Below, piece after piece: positions 43,452 through 52,575 of a DNA stretch of 64,000 nucleotides. The stretch lies in NCBI GenBank assembly GCA_963803155.1, contig CAWDMN010000032.1, positions 73,453 through 137,452 on the forward strand, written 5' to 3'. Origin of the DNA: CAWDMN01 sp963803155 (GTDB lineage Bacteria > Acidobacteriota > Terriglobia > Versatilivoradales > Versatilivoraceae). The notes under the pieces are model-generated. The model saw only the letters and a program-made list of their open reading frames with translations, did not search any database and had not been told where the DNA came from. How positions within the stretch are numbered: position 1 is the first letter of the stretch; each line of letters opens with the position of its first letter. The position numbers and the translations under genes were made by a program.

Positions 43452-43910
43452 ATGCAAACTGAGGGATTCGTGACTTCGAAGTTGGAGCGGGTGGTCGCTT
43501 GGGGGCGCAAATACTCTCTTTTCCCATATCCCTTTGTGACAGCTTGTTGCGGCATGGAATTCATGGCCGCCTCATCTTCCCATTATGACGTCGAACGCTT
43601 CGGTGCGGGCTTTCCCCGGTTTTCTCCGCGCCAAGCCGATCTGCTCATGGTGGTGGGAACGATCAGCCATAAGATGGCGCCGGTGCTCAAGCGGGTGTAT
43701 GAGCAGATGTGCGAACCCAAATGGGTCATCGCTTTTGGTGTTTGCACTTGCACCGGCGGTTTCTACGATAATTACGCGACGGTTCAAGGGATCGATACCA
43801 TTATCCCCGTCGACGTTTACATTCCGGGCTGTCCTCCTCGGCCGGAAGCGGTGCTGGATGGAATCATGAAATTGCAGGAAAAAATTTATCGACAAAAACA
43901 GGAATTTTAA
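43452..43910 (+). CDS. nuoB: NADH-quinone oxidoreductase subunit B
   Basis: NuoB carries the N2 iron-sulfur cluster of complex I. The 152-residue product has the CC pair in VTACCGMEFMAASSSHYD, FGAGFPRFSPRQADLLMVVGT, ISHKMAPVLKRVYEQM, the third Cys region GVCTCTGGFYDNY and the fourth in YIPGCPPRPEAVLDG. The ATG at 43,452 is chosen with AGGAG upstream; a GTG at 43,431 is the alternative. It is followed by nuoC, but neither nuoA nor nuoD is adjacent. Confidence 0.94.
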   Translation: MQTEGFVTSKLERVVAWGRKYSLFPYPFVTACCGMEFMAASSSHYDVERFGAGFPRFSPRQADLLMVVGTISHKMAPVLKRVYEQMCEPKWVIAFGVCTCTGGFYDNYATVQGIDTIIPVDVYIPGCPPRPEAVLDGIMKLQEKIYRQKQEF

Positions 43911-43958
43911 AAATTTTGAATTCTGAATCGTGAATTCTTAAATCTGAATTCTGGAGTT

Positions 43959-44468
43959 ATGGCCAACCAAAGCATTACTCTCGAAAAATTGAAGATAGCC
44001 TTTGGCGCCGGGATACTGGAGACTCATTCTTTCCGGGGTGATGATGCCGCAATCATCTCCCCAGATTTGCTTGTCCCCGTCGCCATGTTCCTGAAAACAG
44101 ATCCGGAATTGGATTACAATTTTCTGATGGACCTCACGGCGGTAGATGGTCTGAAGCTGGACAAGAAGCCGCGTTTTGAAGTGGTCTATCATTTTTTCAG
44201 CCTCTCCCAGAGATATCGCGTTCGCATCAAATTGCCCGTGGAAGAGACGCAGGCTGAGGTCGATTCCCTGTCAGGTTTGTGGGCTGGGGCCAATTGGTAT
44301 GAGCGGGAAGTGTGGGATATGTTCGGCATCAGGTTTCGCGGACATCCCAATTTGAAGCGAATCCTGATGTACGAAGAATTTCAGGGCCATCCATTGCGCA
44401 AAGATTATCCTTACGACAAGCGTCAGCCCCTGGTGGGGCCTGGCTCCCCGCCTGACAATTCCGACTGA
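43959..44468 (+). CDS. nuoC: NADH-quinone oxidoreductase subunit C
   Basis: NuoC is part of the peripheral arm of complex I. The 169-residue product has the core of the 30-kDa subunit: LDYNFLMDLTAVDGL, FEVVYHFFSLSQRYRVRIKLPV, and the signature WYEREVWDMFGIRFRGHPNLKRILM..GHPLRKDYP. It lies 48 bases after nuoB and 18 bases before folB. The rest of the nuo operon is not in the window. Confidence 0.93.
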   Translation: MANQSITLEKLKIAFGAGILETHSFRGDDAAIISPDLLVPVAMFLKTDPELDYNFLMDLTAVDGLKLDKKPRFEVVYHFFSLSQRYRVRIKLPVEETQAEVDSLSGLWAGANWYEREVWDMFGIRFRGHPNLKRILMYEEFQGHPLRKDYPYDKRQPLVGPGSPPDNSD

Positions 44469-44486
44469 TTTGCGTTCCTCATTTAT

Positions 44487-44843
44487 ATGGATACCATTTT
44501 CCTCGAAGGAGTTGAACTCTCGTTCCAGGTGGGAATGACGCAGGAAGAGAGAGCTTTTGCTCAGCCATGTTCCCTGGATTTGGAAATATCTCTTGATCTG
44601 AAAGAAGCAGGCAGGACGGGAGATTTAGCCAGAACCCTTGATTATGCCGTTCTCTTTGCGGAATTGGAAAAACTGAGCATTTCACGTCCCTTCGTGCTCC
44701 TCGAAGAGATCGCTTTCCTGGCGGCCGATCTCGTTTTGCAGCATCCCTTAGCCAGCCAGGTTCGAGTTCGAATCAAGAAACTCCAGCCTTTTACTCCAAA
44801 AGTCAAATCGGTGGGAGTGGAAATCCACAAGGCAAAATGCTGA
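44487..44843 (+). CDS. folB: Dihydroneopterin aldolase family protein FolB
   Basis: FolB converts dihydroneopterin to hydroxymethyl-dihydropterin in folate synthesis. The 118-residue product has the family segments IFLEGVELSFQVGMTQEERAFAQPCSLDLEIS, DLARTLDYAVLFAELEKL, PFVLLEEIAFLAADLVL and VRVRIKKLQPF. The usual His/Tyr of the GxxxxERxxxQ segment is altered (VGMTQEERAF), but the Glu is kept. No other folate genes are nearby. A terminal role in the nuoBC transcript is likely from the 18-base spacing. Confidence 0.85.
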   Translation: MDTIFLEGVELSFQVGMTQEERAFAQPCSLDLEISLDLKEAGRTGDLARTLDYAVLFAELEKLSISRPFVLLEEIAFLAADLVLQHPLASQVRVRIKKLQPFTPKVKSVGVEIHKAKC

Positions 44844-45061
44844 CACAATAAACTAGGCCGTACTTCTCACCACCGTGCGGGATCTCCGGCATTTCGTCCG
44901 ATGCCATTTGATTTTTCGTCGAGGATCCGCCTCCATGGGGCACCCGGGGGAGGAGAAGCTGGTTGGATGGAGGCGCCGTGCCCTCTCAACGGCGCGAAAA
45001 GAAGAGCGGAATGAGGGCATTCCGCCTCCAATTCACCCGGTTTTTCGAAGGCATGAGTCCG

Positions 45062-47317
45062 CTAAAAAAGGGAGAGATTTTCTGGCTGCGGAGGTTCCGG
45101 CGGCAAGAACGCGGCAAACTTCTCGAACAATTCCTTTAACTTGGCCTGGTAATAGGGAATATTTTCATCCGGTTCCGCCGGATTCCACAGGCTGGCCAAT
45201 TTGCAGGCCTCGTACACCTTCACATTCTTCTTGGCGCCAGTGACGTAAAAGGAGAGTTGGTCGCCGGGTTGGTAATTTCGTCCGGATTTTAATGCCAGCT
45301 CATAAAGGGCAGCCGGATTCCTCTTTTTCTCATAAACTTTTTCCCGATAACTAGCGAGCGATTCCGACAAGGCCTCGGTCTTGGAGAAATCAGCCACTTT
45401 CCACCGATGTTCTTCCATCCGCTTCAGCCAATCCCGATAGAGGGGGCGAATTTTTTCGGCTTCCTCATTCAGAAGCAGCCGGATAAATTCGCGCAGGAAT
45501 TCGCGCTGAAATTTTTCGAGCCCTCGGGAGCGCAAGCCGGACCCTTTGACAATCAGCTTATTGGAGGGGCTGAGCAAGGCGTAATTCTTCATCTTATAAC
45601 TCAGCATGGCCTTGTACCGCCCATCCAGCTCCACTTCAATTCCTTCAGGCAAAGTTTTCCCCAACTGCTGGATTAGTTCTTCCTCCTGTTCCGAAGTGGC
45701 GAAGGAGGTGGGGGGGACAAAATAAATTCCATCGGTGTCGATTTCGATGACGCGGCAATCCTGTAGGCGGAGCCAGTCGATCATCTGCTTAAGCAGGTTG
45801 CGCCCGATTTCCGTCACGCGTGAGGCTGCGCTAAAATCGGCAAAATTCGAGATCGAGGTGCCAAGGTAGCCATAAAAAGAATTAATCAGAATTTTAAAGG
45901 TGCTTTGTAGCGCTTGATAATGCGCTTTTTCCCTGGGATCGGTGACTTTTTGAGCCCATTGCTTGGCCTCGATTCTGAAGCGGCGCAAGTCTCCCAGCAG
46001 GAGGAGAAAAACATTCAAAGAGTCGTGTCCAGGCTTTACCTGGTGCGTGAGCATGACGGAAGGATAGAGAGAAGTGATGTCACAATGAAGCACCCTCCGC
46101 AGGACCCCTTCCTCAAAAATGTCGGTGTATCCTCCGGCAAATTCGCGTTCATCCATTGGTGTGGCCGGCAGGCTGTGCCGCTGCCGGAGGTATTCGCGGA
46201 TAAACAATGAATTAATCTTGGTGGCATTCCCTCGTACAATCGTATTTTGAAAACTATAGGGAAAAATTTGGGCCTGAATGAAATAACTGGGAGTGAGCAA
46301 GTTTGAGATGCCGCGGGTCTCGCGGACGTCATCCATCGCGTAACGGTAAAGCCGCTCCGGATCTGTGTCGTACACCGGCGAGATCTGGCTTCCTTCAATA
46401 TAGGTCCGCTCTTCATCGGCCAAATCAAAGTGTTTGGCCATTTCCTTGAGGGTCAGGCTCTCCAGTTCGCGCGTGGTAACATCATAAAATTGGGAAAGGA
46501 TCCAAGTGTCGACAATATGCCTTCCCATGACCTCCCACTTGGAATAGTCGATGGTCCGTTCGGCGATGAATAAACGGGAATTTATAAATGAAGCTTCACT
46601 GCGATCGCGCCCCCATGGCAGGGGAATGCCCAGCCGGTCGGCCCGGACTTTAATGTAGTTCAAGTCGAATTTGAAAATGTTGTGACCCTCGATGACGTCC
46701 GGGTCGCGCTCCTGAATAATGGTGTTGAGCTTTTTCAACATCTCCGCTTCACCCAGCTCTTTCCCCCAAAGCACCGTCTCCCACCCGGTGGTATCGCTCA
46801 ACGCAATGGCAATGATGCGGTCTTCGCTCCGCTGGGGGACGGGAAATTCAAATCCCGGCGCACAGTAGGTTTCGATGTCGAGTTGCAGCCTGCGCAGGTC
46901 GGAAAAATTCATCCCCTTGAAAAAAGTCTGTCCGGTCAGAAGCAGATGCAAATGAACGGGGTCGCTGATCCAGTAATAAGGGGCCTGCCGGTCGGACGGA
47001 TTTTTCCCCGTGGCTTTGATGAGGTGTTTTCGAGCTTCATTGGCCGTTTGCCAGGAATCGAAAAGGGCAAGATGCCGGTAGAATAAATCCTCTTTCAGTT
47101 TCTTGAGTTCGAATTTGCCCTTGAAATTTTCGAGCAGGTCTTCCCGCTCGAGCCAGACCACCGGATGGAAGGACTGGCTCTCCTGGATCAGCCGGCCATC
47201 GACCCTGCGATAGACGTTCATTCGATCGTCGCCCTCCAGTTCCACCGCGACGATCCCCGGTGTTTCGTCCCACCCAAACAGTGTCCGGTTGTGCGCGAAT
47301 TCCGGTGCTTTTGTCAT
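45062..47317 (-). CDS. Family B DNA polymerase (DNA polymerase II-like)
   Basis: Both catalytic regions are visible. The 3'-5' exonuclease is at residues ~140-340: Exo I LQLDIETYC, Exo II IEGHNIFKFDLNYI, Exo III YAMDDVRE. The polymerase starts at ~400, with motif A HCDITSLYPSVM, motif B STFKILINSFYGYLG and motif C IEIDTDGIYF. That motif C has DTD followed by G, as in archaeal-like bacterial family B enzymes. At ~751 residues it is near the size of E. coli PolB. Such enzymes act in translesion synthesis or replication restart. The start at 47,317 (MTKAPEF) is slightly preferred over 47,323. Confidence 0.92.
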   Translation of the reverse strand: MTKAPEFAHNRTLFGWDETPGIVAVELEGDDRMNVYRRVDGRLIQESQSFHPVVWLEREDLLENFKGKFELKKLKEDLFYRHLALFDSWQTANEARKHLIKATGKNPSDRQAPYYWISDPVHLHLLLTGQTFFKGMNFSDLRRLQLDIETYCAPGFEFPVPQRSEDRIIAIALSDTTGWETVLWGKELGEAEMLKKLNTIIQERDPDVIEGHNIFKFDLNYIKVRADRLGIPLPWGRDRSEASFINSRLFIAERTIDYSKWEVMGRHIVDTWILSQFYDVTTRELESLTLKEMAKHFDLADEERTYIEGSQISPVYDTDPERLYRYAMDDVRETRGISNLLTPSYFIQAQIFPYSFQNTIVRGNATKINSLFIREYLRQRHSLPATPMDEREFAGGYTDIFEEGVLRRVLHCDITSLYPSVMLTHQVKPGHDSLNVFLLLLGDLRRFRIEAKQWAQKVTDPREKAHYQALQSTFKILINSFYGYLGTSISNFADFSAASRVTEIGRNLLKQMIDWLRLQDCRVIEIDTDGIYFVPPTSFATSEQEEELIQQLGKTLPEGIEVELDGRYKAMLSYKMKNYALLSPSNKLIVKGSGLRSRGLEKFQREFLREFIRLLLNEEAEKIRPLYRDWLKRMEEHRWKVADFSKTEALSESLASYREKVYEKKRNPAALYELALKSGRNYQPGDQLSFYVTGAKKNVKVYEACKLASLWNPAEPDENIPYYQAKLKELFEKFAAFLPPEPPQPENLSLF

Positions 47318-47521
47318 GGCCACTCATTTCCTCTGTTGGAATCGGTTCCGAACTGTATTATGCCAGACTTGGGTCCGTGAATCCATGGATTGAAGGATCG
47401 CCGCTTTGTGAAAAAGATGGTTTACCCTCTTCCTCCATTGCGAGAAAATCCTTGGGAATATGCTTTATAGCCGATTGAGGCATTATTCCCGTCTGGGATA
47501 ATCCAATGGAATGAGGATGAG

Positions 47522-47670
47522 ATGATCACAATTCGATATGAACGCCCCGCCCAGAGAGGCCATCCGCCATCTCAACGAAGCAGCCTTTGCGTGTCCTGAA
47601 GAGGCTGCCCTAGTCGATGCTTTGCGCGGGAATGGAAAATTATTGATTTCCCTGGTGGCGGAACAAGGGG
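47522..47670 (+). CDS. GNAT acetyltransferase, 5' fragment with frameshift, cut by contig join
   Basis: From the ATG at 47,522 the reading is MITIRYERPA. A net shift near 47,552 then gives REAIRHLNEAAFACPEEAAL and VDALRGNGKLLISLVAEQG. This is the start of a GNAT-type N-acetyltransferase of the YhbS-like group (ITIRxExPxDxxAI..LNxxAF). It breaks off at about 47,670, where unrelated archaeal sequence begins. A GAGGATGAG precedes the ATG. It is partial because of the join, not because of biology. Confidence 0.75.
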
Positions 47671-47904
47671 TACATAGCTAAAGGTTACAGGGCAGACTTA
47701 ACAATCGTGGATTTTCCAAAACTATAAAATAGACCCAGAAAAATTCAAGTCCAAAGCAAAATATTCACCCTACGCAGGCTGGGAAGTTCAGGGAAAACCA
47801 GTAAAAACTTTTGTTAATGGCAAATGGTTTTCGATGAAGGCCAAATTATTGTTAAGCCAGGAGTTGGTGCTATCGTTGGGGGCGGGACTCGAAATTTCTT
47901 TTAG
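47671..47904 (+). CDS. pyrC: Dihydroorotase C-terminal fragment (archaeal), frameshifted
   Basis: Dihydroorotase makes dihydroorotate in pyrimidine synthesis. Read through two indels (extra C near 47,718, missing G near 47,825), the fragment gives AKGYRADLTIVDF, then KIDPEKFKSKAKYSPYAGWE, VQGKPVKTFVNGKWVFDEGQ and IIVKPGVGAIVGGGTRN. This is the conserved tail of PyrC. The N-terminal ~330 residues, including the metal site, are missing because the sequence starts here after a contig join. The stop is at 47,902-47,904. Confidence 0.85.
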
Positions 47905-48369
47905 ACGGCATGCTGGGTAAGCTTGCACGTTGGCTACGAATGCTTGGCCAAAACGTAGAATACAACGCAACGTTGGGTGATGACCAGCTTCTTTCAAAGC
48001 CAAAACTGAATCAGCGGTTTTGTTAACTAAGGATTTTGAGTTTTTCAACGGGCAATATCTCGAGGGTTTGGAAGCGTTTTTTCTTGGAAGGCAAAACTGA
48101 AGTTCAAAGGCTGTCAGAATTGGCTAAACGGTACCGTTTGCCTTTAGTAATTGATATGGATGATTCACGGTGTCCAAGATGTAATGGAGAATTAAAAAGG
48201 CAACTAACAGATCAAATTAAAGGTGAAGTAGAGACAAAAACATTTACCCATTATGACAGTTTTTGGCGTGCTCAAATGCTGGCGATATTTACTGGCAAGG
48301 CGCCCACTGGAAAAAATTAACAATACCTTAAAAAAAGACGCAAAGGAAAAACTAAAAGAAATTAGCTAA
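47892..48369 (+). CDS. Mut7-C RNase-domain protein (archaeal), frameshifted
   Basis: Reading through indels gives KFLLDGMLGKLARWLRMLGQ, NVEYNATLGDDQLLSKAK, TESAVLLTKDFEFFNGQYLE and EGKTEVQRLSELAKRYRLPL. A zinc-ribbon-like tail follows, with CPRCNGELKRQ and (restored) CSKCWRYYWQGAHWKKIN. This is the Mut7-C family: a PIN-like nuclease fold plus a CxxC..CxxC ribbon. At least four homopolymer indels break it. The start codon is unresolved; the conserved N-terminal LLDG lies before the ATG at 47,910. Its 3' end overlaps that of the convergent rpoK by eight bases. Confidence 0.78.
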
Positions 48370-48613
48370 CAAGTAGCCATTTCAGGGGTATATCTTGGAA
48401 GGTGCCGTCTGGCAGTGTCCTGCTGATGGTGATTGGCAGAAGGCCTGCTTCTAGTTCTTTTACGGCTATATCGATTGGGTTGGGTGTTTTCGTCTGCATC
48501 GACCAGTATTGGTGCGCCCATCGAAATTTGTAGGGCTCTTGCGCCGACTATTCTTGCTTTTTCGAAGCGAGTGATTTTTGGTGGTCCAACAGTGACTTTT
48601 TTTGTTCTGACAT
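48362..48613 (-). CDS. rpoK: DNA-directed RNA polymerase subunit K (Rpo6), archaeal, frameshifted
   Basis: RpoK/Rpo6 is the archaeal homologue of omega. The reading ITRFEKARIVGARALQISMG, APILVDADENTQP and, after one extra C near 48,450, IDIAVKELEAGLLPITISRT and LPDGTFQDIPLKWLL is the family core. The start ATG at 48,613 (MSEQKK) needs one A restored in the poly-A run to join the core. It follows the thermosome gene by two bases on the same strand. Confidence 0.85.
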
Positions 48614-48615
48614 GT

Positions 48616-50299
48616 TTAATACTCTCCCATTCCTGGGTATCCGCCATTCCGCCCATTCCACCCAGTCCGCCTCCGCCGGTGGCATTGGGGGAGCCTTCAT
48701 TTTTCCGGCTGCGATAACGTCGTCAATTTTCAGTATCATGGATGCTGCTTCAGTGGCTGATTTGATTATTTGTTTCTTGACGGCTAGTGGTTCGTAAACG
48801 TCTGCTTTGGCCATGTCTTGAACTTTGCCTTCGATTACTTCGATGCCGGCCCATGTTTCGCCTTTTTCATGTCTTGATCTTAAGTTCTGACAGTATGTCG
48901 ATCGGGTCTAATCCTGCGTTTTCAGCAACGTTAGTCGCAATTGCTTCAAGTGCTTCAGCGAAGGCTCTGACTGCGAGTTGTTCTCTTCCCGGAAGGGTTT
49001 CTGCGTATTTCTTAGTGCGCGTGACATTTCGAGTTCTGGTGCGCTTCCGCCTGCGACAACTTTTGGTTCTTGAATCAAGTCTTTGACTACGCAGAGTGCA
49101 TCGTGGATTGAGCGTTCTGCTTCGGCAGTCATACGTTGGGTTCCGCCTCTGATGAGAATGGTGACGGCTTTCGGGTGTTTGCAGCCTTCGATGAAAGTCA
49201 TTTTGTCGTCGCCGATTTTGCGTTCTTCGACTAGTGCTGCATATCCCAAGATCTGCTGATGTGAATGTCATCTAAGTTTGATACGATTTTTCCGCCTGTG
49301 GCTTTGGCGAGTTTTTCCATGTCTGATTTTTTGTCTCTTCTAACTGCGATTATTCCTTTTCTTGCCAGGAAGTGCTGAGCCATGTCGTCGATGCCTTTTT
49401 GGCAGATCACAACGTTTGCGCCTGACGCTTGACAATTTTGTCAACCATGTCTTTGAGCATGTCTTCTTCTTGTTTAAGGAAGGCTTCCATTTGTTCGGGG
49501 CTTTCAATGTTGATTTTAGCGTCAAACTCTGGTCTTTTCAATTTCCAAGTGAGGCGTCAAGTAGTGCGATTTTTGCTTTTTCTACGCGTTTTGGCATGCC
49601 GGAGTGAACGATTTCTTTGTCCAGAACTATGCCTTTGATGAGTGTTGTGTCTCTGAGGGATTCGCCGTGTTTTCTTTTCAACTTTAACGTCGTCAATGTC
49701 TACTTTGTAATCGTTGCCTTCTTTTTCGGCAACTGCAAGCATGCTTTAACAGCGATGTCTGCCAAGTACTCTTTGTGTTCAGCGACGATTTTGCTTGCCA
49801 TCGAGGTCATTGCGGCTTTTTTCAGGTAATCTTGTGATTTTCAAGTCTACTGGTATGGCGATTTTTTCAAGGGTTTCAAGGCTTTTTCTGCGGCTTTCTT
49901 GTAGCCGTCAATAATTATTGTTGGGTGAATGTTTTTGTCGATTAAGTTCTTCAGCTTTGCTTAGAGTTCACCTGCGATGATGACGGCTGATGTTGTTCCG
50001 TCTCCTGCTTCGTTATCTTGTGTTTTGGCAACTTCAACCAGCATTTTTGCTGCTGGATGTTGAATATCCATTTCGTCAAGGATTGTTCGGCCGTCGCTTG
50101 TTATTGTGACATCGCCAAAGCTGTCAACGAGCATTTTATCCATGCCTTTTGGGCCAAGAGAGCTTCTGACGCTTTCAGCCACAACTTTTGCGGCTGTGAT
50201 GTTTCCGTGTTGTGCTTCTCTTCCTCGTGACCGGTTTGAACCTTCTTTCAAAACTAGAACAGGTACTCCGCCAGCTTGATTGGAATGATGACAAATCAA
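48616..50299 (-). CDS. Thermosome subunit (group II chaperonin), frameshifted
   Basis: Group II chaperonins form ATP-driven double rings that fold proteins in archaea. The first ~110 residues are in one frame: GGVPVLVLKEGSNRSRGREA, SSLGPKGMDKMLVDSFGDVT, and NEAGDGTTSAVIIAGEL with the GDGTT ATP motif. Later parts (KAEAERSIHDAL region, VVAGGSAPELEMSRALR, IKSATEAASMILKIDDVIA) are in other frames, so at least six indels occur. Restored, the C-terminus ends GGMGGMGGYPGMGEY. The start is a TTG with GGAGGT upstream. The full span of ~1.68 kb equals the normal ~550 residues, so the gene is probably intact in the organism. Confidence 0.9.
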
Positions 50300-50349
50300 G
50301 TAACCTCCATTATTAATGCGAACAACAACAAAATATCACTATCAATATA

Positions 50350-50362
50350 AGTTTTTCTAGAA
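50350..50362 (-). promoter_or_regulatory. Archaeal TATA box before the thermosome gene
   Basis: On the - strand, AACTTATATTGA lies about 55 bases before the TTG start in an AT-rich region. It matches the archaeal TTTAWATA-type box loosely. Confidence 0.4.
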
Positions 50363-50448
50363 GGCAGCGATTATAATAAAGCCTTGTGCAATCAGCTTTT
50401 TGCATCATTTGTACTCATTTAAGGTGTTTCGCTTAATTTTTGCAAGCT

Positions 50449-50956
50449 CTAATAAACTGAAACTTTGGCTACTCCTGTAATCTTTAGCATTTCGGGAATT
50501 AGTTCGCCAGGAATTTTTTTCTCAACAATCAAAGTAAGTTTTGGTTCAGGGCGAAAGTTCTGGGTCGTCAACGATGGCTTGGCGTATGCTTAAGCCTGCC
50601 TTGTTGAGAATGATGGCTGCGTTTGACAGGATGCCTGGTGACTTTGGCGTTTACAACGGTTATTTCCAAAACTCCAAGGTTGAGGGGTTTGGCGATTTCT
50701 TTAAGGGATGCACCTGCGGGTCGGATTTCTTCAAAAATGATTTTGAGTTCAGGGTATGTTCTGTATTGCGTTTAGGGTTTCGTTGACTGTGCGTCTGTCC
50801 ACGCCTGCGACTCTGGCTATGCGTACGGGTGGGATTTCGATTTCGTTTAGGAAAATTTTGTCTTCTTTGGCGCATAAGCCGTTTTCTATGAGGACTCGTG
50901 CTACTTTGAGTCTTTCTGGGTATTCTTCGAAGTTGTTTTTTGATGTTATTCCACAT
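50449..50956 (-). CDS. Archaeal ACT-domain regulator of amino acid metabolism (COG2150-like), frameshifted
   Basis: Combining frames gives NNFEEYPERLKVARVLIENG, LCAKEDKIFLNEIEIPPVRI, ARVAGVDRRTVNETLNAIQ (a helix-turn-helix-like segment), LKEIAKPLNLGVLEITVVNA and an ACT domain KLTLIVEKKIPGELIPEMLK. This resembles the archaeal COG2150 predicted regulator, with an N-terminal HTH and C-terminal ACT. Three or more homopolymer indels are present. It is divergent from trpB across ~140 bases, so control of tryptophan synthesis is plausible (inference). Confidence 0.72.
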
Positions 50957-51040
50957 TTTGCTTGCTTGTGTATGTTTTTGTACGTTTAAGTATAAATGTG
51001 TTGGTTGACTTAACTGCTCATACAAATTGTACAGAAAAGC

Positions 51041-51094
51041 TTTAAATAAAACATTTAAGGTAATTTTCCAACTTAATCAAAAAGGTGAATAAAC
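51041..51094 (+). promoter_or_regulatory. TATA box and ribosome-binding site of trpB
   Basis: TTTAAATA at 51,041-51,048 is a good archaeal TATA box, and AAAGGTGA at 51,080-51,087 a good ribosome-binding site just before the ATG at 51,095. On the other strand, TTTATACTTAAA at about 50,980-50,991 would serve the divergent ACT-domain regulator. Confidence 0.55.
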
Positions 51095-52517
51095 ATGCTG
51101 AACAAAAAAATCCTACTCAAAGAAGAAGACATACCAAAACAATGGTATAACATAGTTCCAGACTTGCCAAAACCACTTCCACCATTTATCGACCCTGAAA
51201 CAAAACAGCCAGGCGTCGGCATCGTCCCAAAGATTTTCCCCAAAGAAATCATTGGACAAGAAATCAGCCAAGAAAGATGGATAAACATCCCGGACGAAGT
51301 ACGAGAAGTCTACCGAATCTGGAGACCCACACCACTCTTCAGGGCAACAGGACTTGGAAAAAGCCTTGAAAACTCCCGCTAAAATCTACTACAAGTATGA
51401 AGGCACCAGCCCAGCAGGCAGCCACAAACCCAACACTGCCGTTCCACAAGCCTACTATAACATGAAAGAAGGCATAACAAGGGTAACTACTGAAACTGGC
51501 GCTGGTCAGTGGGGTTCAGCTTTAGCTTTTGCAGCAGGCATGTTTGGTCTTGAAGCCACAGTTTACATGGTGCGTGCAAGCTACGACCAGAAGCCTTACC
51601 GTAAAATGATGATGAACGCTTTCGGAGCAGAAGTTTTTGCCAGCCCAAGCAAACAAACCGCTGCAGGCAGAAAAATACTTGAAGAAGACCCAAATAACAA
51701 GGGCAGTTTAGGCATAGCCATCAGCGAAGCTGTCGAGGACTCATTGACCAGTGAGAAAAAGGAAAGAAAGCCAACTATACAATAGGCAGTGTCTTTAACC
51801 ATGTATGTTTGCATCAAACCGTTGAAGGTTTAGAAGCTAAAAAGCAGTTGGCAATGGTTGATGAATACCCCGATGTCAATCTATGGCTGTATTGGTGGTG
51901 GCAGCAGTTACTCAGGCATCATGTGGCCATTCTACTACGATAAAGTTTCAAAAAAAGCCCCCAAAGAAACCAAGTTTGTTGCCACAGAAGCCACAGCCTG
52001 CCCCAAAGTCACCAAAGGACAATACGTCTATGACCACGGTGACACAGCCAAACTTACACCGCTCGTGCCAATGCATACTTTAGGTCATGACTTTATTCCA
52101 GCGCCAATCCATGCAGGCGGCTTACGTTATCACGGCATTGCACCAACCATAAGCGTACTCGTTACAAACAAGCAGATGACCACTGTAGCCTACAACCAAA
52201 CTGACGTTTTTGATGCAGCCAAACTGTTTCTGCGAACTGAAGGCATTATCCCAGCTCCAGAACCATCTCACGCATTGAAAGGCGCCATTGACGAAGCGCT
52301 CAGATGCAAGAAAACAGGCGAAGCAAAAACCATCCTGTTAGTGCTCTGCGGCCACGGCTTCTTTGACATGTCAGCGTATGATGAATACTTCAGCGGCAAA
52401 CTACAACCCTATGAATATCCTGAGAAGAAAGTCGCGGAGTCCATGGCTAAACTCAACAAGCTTTACCCATGGCTTGGCGAAGTAAACAAGAAATACATTA
52501 GTTGCGAGCCATTGTAA
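51095..52517 (+). CDS. trpB: Tryptophan synthase beta subunit, TrpB2 type, frameshifted
   Basis: TrpB joins indole and serine using PLP. This is the long TrpB2 form: an N-terminal WYNIVPDLPKPLPPFIDPET, then RPTPLFRATGLGKSLE, KYEGTSPAGSHKPNTA (PLP Lys in SHKPN), VTTETGAGQWGSALAFA, CIGGGSSYSGIMWPFY, GLRYHGIAPTISVL and LLVLCGHGFFDMSAYD (phosphate- and Ser-binding). Indels occur near 51,355, 51,775 and 51,875. TrpB2 is common in archaea, where it may act on free serine or as a salvage enzyme. The stop at 52,517 gives a span of ~470 residues, normal for TrpB2. Confidence 0.9.
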
Positions 52518-52575
52518 ACTCGCTTTTCTTTTTTTTAATTTTTATTTTTGTTCTGCATTACCTTCTGTTGATATT

